A stretch of DNA of 8,140 nt, from the NCBI GenBank assembly GCA_937917475.1, contig CALDNF010000230.1, forward strand, positions 1 to 8,140, written 5' to 3'. Below are positions 4,205 to 8,140 of this stretch, one piece after another. The stretch's first letter is position 1. Every line of letters begins with the position of its first letter. The notes under the pieces were generated by a model. It saw nothing but the letters and a program-made list of their open reading frames with translations, did not search any database and was not told the DNA's origin. The translations under genes were made by a program, and so were the position numbers. This DNA is from an uncultured Faecalibacterium sp. (GTDB lineage Bacteria; Bacillota; Clostridia; Oscillospirales; Ruminococcaceae).

Positions 4205-6526
4205 ATGCGCTATACCTACGTCCGGCAGCACGACACAACGGACTGTGCAGCTGCCAGTCTCGCAATGGTGTGCCTGCACTACAAAAAGGAAATCACCATC
4301 ACGAAACTTCGGGACATGATGGGTACAGACCTCAAGGGCACCAATCTTGTGGGTCTGCAAAAAGCCGCTAATGAGCTGGGATTCAATACGGCGGCAGTTC
4401 GTGTAGACCGTGAAAACTTTTTAAGCGATTTCACTCTTCCCTGCATTGCGCAGGTCATTACCGATCAGGGTCTGGCCCACTTTGTGGTCATCTTCAAAAA
4501 GACGACCATCAAGGATGATACCAAGCGGCGCAAGCATATTCTGGAAGAGGAAAAACTCCGGCAGGATGAGACCAAAAAGTTCAAAAGCAAGGATTACGTC
4601 GTCATCGGCGACCCGGCCAATGAACTGAAAAAGATCTCCCTTGACGAGTTCTATAAAAACTTTACCGGCGTACTTCTGTTGATGAACCCCACCTCGGAGT
4701 TCAAGCCCGGCAAAGAGAAAAAGGGCGGCATGATCAAGCGGTATCTCGATCTGCTGCTGCCCCAGAAAAAACTTTTTGCTTATGCGATCCTCAGTTCCGT
4801 GGTGCTTACGGTGCTCGGCATCGTGTCCTCGATCTTCAACCGAGCGTTGATGGATGAGGTTTTACCCTACGGACTGCAAAGTTTACTGGTCACGTTGATC
4901 ATCATATTCAGTGTGATCAGTCTCACCAGCACATTGATCTCGACGGTGCGGCAGTGGATTCTGATCTATCTGTCCATCAAGATCGATATTCCGCTGATGA
5001 TGGGCTACTTCGGCCATGTTTACAAGCTGCCGATGAAGTTCTTCGCCACCCGGAAAACCGGTGAGATCACCACCCGATACTCGGATGCAAGCACCATCAA
5101 GTCGGTGTTCACCAGTATCGCATTGAGCGTCGTCATGGATATTGTCATGGCGATCGGCACCGGTTTCATCCTGTTCCGGATGAATTCCACCCTTTTCTCG
5201 ATTTCCCTTTTCAGCACGCTGCTCAGCCTGCTGCTGGTCATCATCTTCAAGCAGCCGTACAAGCGGATCAATGAGGAAACGATGCAGCAGTCTGCTGTGC
5301 TCAACAGCCAGATGATCGAGAGTCTGCGGGGCATTGAGACCATCAAATGCAACGCCGGCGAAGACCGTGAGCTGGAGACTTTGGAGCGTGAATACATCAA
5401 GAGCCTGAAGATCAGCCTGCGGTCCAGTAAGATCAGCACCGGCCAGTCTCTCGTCTCTTCCCTGATTTCCACCATCCTCGGCATGGTAACCACCTATGCG
5501 GGCATCATGCAGGTGCTGAATGGAAATTTGACGCTGGGCGGTTATATGGCGTTCAGCACCCTTTCCGGCTACTTCACCTCTCCGGTGAGTGATCTGATCA
5601 GTATGCAGATGTCGATTCAGGAGGCTCAGATCTCCATGAAGCGTCTGACGGAGATCATGGACTATGAATCCGAGCAGAAAGATGATCAGGAATACACCGA
5701 GATGGAGCAGATCGAGGGCGATATCGAGTTCAAAGATGTCACCTTCCGATATGGCAACCGTTCTCCCGCACTGAACCACATCTCCTTCACCATTCCGGCA
5801 GGAAAGAAGGTTGCACTGGTGGGCAGTAGCGGCAGCGGCAAGTCCACCATCACCAAGCTCCTGCTCAAGTATTATGAGCCGGAGTCCGGCGAGATCGATG
5901 TGAACGGTGTGAATCTGGATGAATATTCCAATTCTTCCGTCCGCCGTGCAATCTCCTATGTTCCGCAGAACATCGAGCTTTTCAGTAAGACCATCTATGA
6001 CAACATCCGCATCTCCCGCCCGGAGGCTACGCTGGATGAAGTCAAGGCGGCAGCAAAGAAAGCCGATGCCCATGAGTTTATCCGCAAGCTCCCCCTGCAG
6101 TACCACACCTTCCTTGAAGAGGCAGGCAACGGTTTGTCCGGCGGTGAGAAGCAGCGAATCGCTCTGGCTCGTGCTTTCCTGAAAAACTCGAACCTCTATA
6201 TCTTGGACGAATCCACTTCGAACCTCGACTTTGGTACAGAGAATATCATCTTTGATATGATCTATAACCAGCTGGCAGATCGTTCGATGCTGATCGTCGC
6301 CCACCGCCTGTCCACCGTCCGTGATTGTGATCTGATCCTTGTGATGGATCACGGCGAGATCGTGGAACGCGGCACCCATGATGAGCTGCTGGCAAAGCAG
6401 GGCAAGTATTATGACCTGTGGAATATGCAGCAGGGTATCTTCCGCCGTAAGGAGGAAGCCCCCAAACCGGTCGCAGCCGCAAAGGTCGTTGAAGACGACG
6501 ATGACGGCGAGTCGATCACTTACTAA
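4205..6526 (+). CDS. Peptidase-containing ABC exporter (C39, PCAT) for a double-glycine peptide
   Basis: A 773-residue fusion that cleaves double-glycine leaders and exports the core. C39 peptidase: Q8 and Cys14 in VRQHDTTDCAAASLAM, His92 in LAHFVVIF, Asp136 in IGDPA. A charged insert (about 98-130) widens the His-Asp gap to 44 residues, against about 16 usually. The membrane domain has some six hydrophobic segments (about 189-212, 224-248, 303-325, 327-348, 415-440, 443-466). The ATPase has Walker A GSSGSGKST (540-548), Q-loop Gln588, LSGGEKQ (644-650), Walker B LYILDE (664-669) and His700. The tail is acidic (EDDDDGE). Start: the ATG at 4205 has AAAGGA nine bases before it. The in-frame GTG at 4118 touches the -10 box and has no ribosome site. 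The MAM-like gene 110 bases downstream is the obvious cargo. Confidence 0.93.
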   Translation: MRYTYVRQHDTTDCAAASLAMVCLHYKKEITITKLRDMMGTDLKGTNLVGLQKAANELGFNTAAVRVDRENFLSDFTLPCIAQVITDQGLAHFVVIFKKTTIKDDTKRRKHILEEEKLRQDETKKFKSKDYVVIGDPANELKKISLDEFYKNFTGVLLLMNPTSEFKPGKEKKGGMIKRYLDLLLPQKKLFAYAILSSVVLTVLGIVSSIFNRALMDEVLPYGLQSLLVTLIIIFSVISLTSTLISTVRQWILIYLSIKIDIPLMMGYFGHVYKLPMKFFATRKTGEITTRYSDASTIKSVFTSIALSVVMDIVMAIGTGFILFRMNSTLFSISLFSTLLSLLLVIIFKQPYKRINEETMQQSAVLNSQMIESLRGIETIKCNAGEDRELETLEREYIKSLKISLRSSKISTGQSLVSSLISTILGMVTTYAGIMQVLNGNLTLGGYMAFSTLSGYFTSPVSDLISMQMSIQEAQISMKRLTEIMDYESEQKDDQEYTEMEQIEGDIEFKDVTFRYGNRSPALNHISFTIPAGKKVALVGSSGSGKSTITKLLLKYYEPESGEIDVNGVNLDEYSNSSVRRAISYVPQNIELFSKTIYDNIRISRPEATLDEVKAAAKKADAHEFIRKLPLQYHTFLEEAGNGLSGGEKQRIALARAFLKNSNLYILDESTSNLDFGTENIIFDMIYNQLADRSMLIVAHRLSTVRDCDLILVMDHGEIVERGTHDELLAKQGKYYDLWNMQQGIFRRKEEAPKPVAAAKVVEDDDDGESITY

Positions 6527-6536
6527 TCTGATGCAG

Positions 6537-6585
6537 CCGAGTGCGCACTCGGTTACATAAATGACTTTTGGATGGATGCGCATCC
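6537..6585 (+). other. Two short palindromes between exporter and MAM-like gene
   Basis: CCGAGTGCGCACTCGG (6537-6552) and GGATGCGCATCC (6574-6585) are perfect palindromes in the 110-base gap. Neither is followed by a T run and no good promoter is visible before 6637. They may be RNA processing or stabilising hairpins that let the small gene be expressed above the exporter. Confidence 0.4.
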
Positions 6586-6636
6586 GGAAAAAGGTCGCTT
6601 AAATTTGATTCATTCATTTGAAGGGAGTAATTCATT

Positions 6637-7071
6637 ATGATGATGCCTGCAAACTACTCTGCTATCGCAGAGAACGAGATGACTTATGTCGTCGGCGGCG
6701 GTGTTGTTGAGTTCCTGGGCTCTTTCACCGCTCCTGTTTTCACCGTTGAGAACCTGAAGACCCTGAACACCAACGTTGTTACCCTGATCGGTAACCGTTA
6801 TCTGGGCGGCCTGATCAACGGCACTCTGGGCCTGGTCTTCAATGGCTACGGCAAGGATCAGACTTGGGCTAACATCAAGGAGAACAATGTCTTCTCTGGC
6901 ATCGTTGGCCAGTTCAAGTCCAAGAACATCGGCGACGGCGTTGCTTCTATCCTGGGCACTGCTGCTGCTCTGTACAACCTGGGCAACGCTACCGTTGCTA
7001 ACAAGGCTTCCTCCGCTGCTATCACTGCTGGCGACGGCCCCTCTATCACCTACGTCAAGACTGTTGCTTGA
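6637..7071 (+). CDS. MAM-like secreted protein with double-glycine leader
   Basis: A 144-residue protein beginning MMMPANYSAIAENEMTYVVG, which matches from memory the start of Faecalibacterium MAM, a 15-kDa protein linked to anti-inflammatory effects. Residues 12-21 (ENEMTYVVGG) form a double-glycine leader with Glu and Met in the usual places. Cleavage after Gly21 leaves a 123-residue core without cysteine, rich in Gly, Ala, Asn and Val, with two hydrophobic glycine-rich stretches (about 54-70 and 99-116). AAGGGAG lies nine bases before the first of three tandem ATGs. The codons are strongly biased (GTT, GCT, AAC, AAG, CTG, GGC), which suggests high expression. It shares the exporter's operon. 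No modifying-enzyme or immunity gene is nearby. It could also act as a bacteriocin or surface protein, since its role here is not shown by sequence. Confidence 0.85.
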   Translation: MMMPANYSAIAENEMTYVVGGGVVEFLGSFTAPVFTVENLKTLNTNVVTLIGNRYLGGLINGTLGLVFNGYGKDQTWANIKENNVFSGIVGQFKSKNIGDGVASILGTAAALYNLGNATVANKASSAAITAGDGPSITYVKTVA

Positions 7072-7114
7072 TTTAGTCTGATAAACTAAATAGGAAGGAT
7101 ATTTCGTTTGCACC

Positions 7115-7198
7115 GCCCTACTTGTAGGGCGAGGCAGATGACAATGCCTCGTTATGGTGTGCCAGGAGGCGAGTGCCTCCTGGCACACCTTATTTTTG
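7115..7198 (+). terminator. Triple hairpin and terminator after the MAM-like gene
   Basis: Three stems stand in a row: GCCCTAC/GTAGGGC (7115-7130), GAGGCA/TGCCTC (7131-7150), and a perfect 15-base-pair stem with a GAGT loop (7156-7189) followed by TTATTTTTG. The last is a strong intrinsic terminator. The first two may protect the mRNA 3' end. Confidence 0.9.
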
Positions 7199-7341
7199 TA
7201 ATGGCTTTGTCCATTGCAGTGTTACCCGTTACTTATTTAAGTAATAGGTAATAGTAAAGGGAAAATAAAAGGCAAAGTGTGTCTTCGTCCAACCTCTCCG
7301 TCACAGCTGACGCTGTGCCACCTCCCCTAGTAGGGGAGGCC

Positions 7342-7370
7342 TTGGCAAGGCGTGAAGTTTTACATTTAAT
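7342..7370 (+). promoter_or_regulatory. Promoter of the DUF559 gene, -35 inside the repeat
   Basis: TTGGCA (7342-7347) is part of the conserved CCTTGGCA of the left repeat half. With a 17-base spacer and TTTAAT (7365-7370) it makes a good sigma-A promoter reading into the DUF559 gene. Confidence 0.6.
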
Positions 7371-7394
7371 ACGTTTACTGCCGGAGGTAGCGCA

Positions 7395-7772
7395 ATGCCA
7401 GTCACAAATTTGCCGTATGATAATCGGCTGAATGACCGTGCCAAAGAATTGCGTCATGAAATGACTTTACAGGAGCGCAAGCTATGGTTTCGATTTCTTC
7501 GAGACTACCCAATAAAAGTATATAAACAACGTGTGATAGAATATTTTATCGTTGACTTTTATTGTGCCGAAGCCCGGCTGGTAATCGAGCTGGATGGTTC
7601 GCAGCATTACACGGAGCAGGGCGGCCGGGAGTACGACGAAGAGCGAAGCCAAATCTTGCAAGAGCACGGTTTAAAAGTTCTGCGTTTTCCGAACAATGAT
7701 GTAGACCGTCACTTTGAGTCAGTCTGTGAGCAGATTCATAAAGAGATTCAGTTTAGAATCGCAGACCGGTAA
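7395..7772 (+). CDS. DUF559 endonuclease-domain protein (Vsr-like fold)
   Basis: A 125-residue single-domain protein. The family shares the PD-(D/E)XK nuclease fold of very-short-patch repair endonucleases, but its biological role is not established. Visible family marks are RAKELRHEMTLQERKLWFRF (15-34, Glu27), IEYFIVDFYC (48-57, Asp54), VIELDGSQH (63-71, Glu65, Asp67, His71), YDEERSQIL (80-88) and VLRFPNNDV (95-103). All likely catalytic residues are kept and the length is normal (about 110-130). GGAGG is seven bases before the ATG. The gene is enclosed by inverted hairpin repeats and has its own promoter, as a cargo or maintenance gene of that element would. A true repair nuclease without a partner methylase is less likely. 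Confidence 0.88.
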   Translation: MPVTNLPYDNRLNDRAKELRHEMTLQERKLWFRFLRDYPIKVYKQRVIEYFIVDFYCAEARLVIELDGSQHYTEQGGREYDEERSQILQEHGLKVLRFPNNDVDRHFESVCEQIHKEIQFRIADR

Positions 7773-7935
7773 TCCATATTAAGAAAAGTGAACCTCTTTG
7801 CCAAGGGCTCCCCTACTAGGGGAGCTGTCGAACGAAGTGAGACTGAGAGGTTGTACGAAGGAAAACCTGCCCGTGAGGCAGCATCTTTCGGTTCAGTAAC
7901 CATAAGCGGCTGCGCAAAGGTAAAGAGTGCCTTCC

Positions 7936-7999
7936 ATCCAACCTCTCCGTCATTGCTTACGCAATGCCACCTCTCCTAGTAGGAGAGGCCTTGGCAGGG
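7936..7999. repeat. Single left-type copy of the hairpin repeat
   Basis: ATCCAACCTCTC (7936-7947), hairpin CATTGC/GCAATG with TTAC loop (7951-7966), hairpin CCTCTCCT/AGGAGAGG (7970-7988), then CCTTGGCA. It continues like the 7350-7366 stretch (GGCGnnAAGTTTT). Relative to other copies both arms of the second stem changed together, so pairing is preserved. There is no matching right half before the window end. Confidence 0.8.
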
Positions 8000-8103
8000 C
8001 GCAAAGTTTTGTATTTTCGCCTGCGGCTCCGTTACGTTTCCCGTTACTATTGCCTATTACACCCTCCATGGGGAGGAAAATCTAAAACAAGGTGGACAAG
8101 ATT

Positions 8104-8140
8104 ATGAGAGAAATCCAGATCGCAGATCACAAGACCCTCA
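8104..8140 (+). CDS. Start of an unidentified gene (runs off the window)
   Basis: An ATG at 8104 is followed by an open frame to the edge, MREIQIADHKTL. AAGGTGG lies eight bases upstream (8089-8095), so the start is credible. Twelve residues are too few to assign a product. The opening faintly recalls TIM-barrel enzymes of the isopropylmalate-synthase/HMG-lyase type, but this is only an impression. A small hairpin CCTCC/GGAGG (8063-8076) lies in its leader. Confidence 0.55.
   Translation, partial: MREIQIADHKTL

Larger units (their letters stand above)
7287..7856. mobile_element. 570-bp hairpin-ended element carrying the DUF559 gene
   Basis: The left end GTCCAACCTCTC (7287-7298) and right end GAGAGGTTGTAC (7845-7856) are inverted copies with one mismatch, the same ends as the 139-bp element at 3270-3408. 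The left half has hairpins CACAGC/GCTGTG (7302-7317) and CCTCCCCT/AGGGGAGG (7321-7339). The right half has GCTCCCCT/AGGGGAGC (7807-7825). Beyond the right end the sequence again resembles the 3409-3435 region (CCTGCCC then GGCAGCA), so the true unit may be slightly longer. No clear target duplication is seen. Confidence 0.65.
7241..8060. mobile_element. 820-bp composite unit bounded by 24-base inverted repeats
   Basis: The 24 bases at 7241-7264 and the reverse complement of 8037-8060 agree at 22 of 24 positions (core AATAGTAA). Inside are the DUF559 element (7287-7856) and an extra single repeat half (7936-7999). No transposase is present, so movement would need a function supplied elsewhere or by the DUF559 protein. 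The stretch 7857-8036 holds no gene beyond the repeat half. A further weak palindrome (TTACTT/AAGTAA) lies just left of the left end, at 7229-7244. Confidence 0.55.

Noticed and set aside
4883..6583. A 566-codon minus-strand open frame
   Set aside because: Antisense shadow of the exporter, with His/Asp/Ile-rich nonsense composition and no ribosome site or domain.
7108..7251. 47-codon frame from a TTG with AGGAAGG nine bases upstream
   Set aside because: It runs through the triple hairpin and terminator of the preceding gene and has no recognisable protein character. The ribosome-site match is probably chance.
7788..7979. 63-codon frame with SPTRGAVERSETERL
   Set aside because: This is the translation of the hairpin repeat, a kind of spurious protein common in databases for these genomes.
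7287..7999. CRISPR-like array
   Set aside because: The repeat copies are in mixed orientation, unevenly spaced and internally palindromic, with no spacers of constant length and no cas genes.

Overview
The window looks like a chromosomal piece of a gut Ruminococcaceae/Oscillospiraceae bacterium, most likely Faecalibacterium or a very close relative. The reasons are a GC-rich Firmicutes style, sporulation genes of clostridial order, a small secreted protein at 6637-7071 whose first 20 or so residues match what I recall of the Faecalibacterium prausnitzii 'microbial anti-inflammatory molecule' (MAM), and dispersed hairpin repeats. No database could be searched, so the genus is an inference.

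Left part (1-3180). A truncated thiamine transporter gene (thiT, minus strand) lies behind a complete control unit: sigma-A promoter, TPP riboswitch and intrinsic terminator. Divergent from it is spoIIID (plus), which ends at a strong terminator facing the minus-strand operon spoIIGA-sigE-sigG. This is the core of mother-cell and forespore sigma control. SpoIIGA is the protease that activates pro-sigma-E, sigma-E drives early mother-cell genes including spoIIID, and sigma-G drives late forespore genes. A near-consensus sigma-G/F promoter sits between sigE and sigG, and a weaker sigma-E-like promoter precedes spoIIID. SpoIIGA has an unusual start region and an altered active-site neighbour.

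Middle (3181-4204). Two nested inverted-repeat elements fill the space upstream of spoIIGA. A tRNA-Asn gene with its own promoter and terminator follows. About 430 bases without a clear gene then hold a perfect CRP/FNR-type palindrome, a good sigma-A promoter with a dyad over its -35, two large hairpins, and a second dyad-rich sigma-A promoter that serves the export operon.

Right part (4205-7198). A C39-peptidase ABC exporter (PCAT) is followed by the MAM-like gene, whose product carries a double-glycine leader. The exporter is expected to cleave the leader and secrete the 123-residue core. The small gene has a strongly biased codon choice and is followed by three hairpins, the last a strong terminator, as expected for an abundant product.

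End (7199-8140). A DUF559 (Vsr-like nuclease fold) gene is enclosed by inverted copies of the same hairpin repeat seen near spoIIGA, and the whole sits inside an 820-bp unit bounded by 24-base inverted repeats. Its promoter appears to be built partly from the repeat. The window ends in the first 12 codons of a further plus-strand gene.
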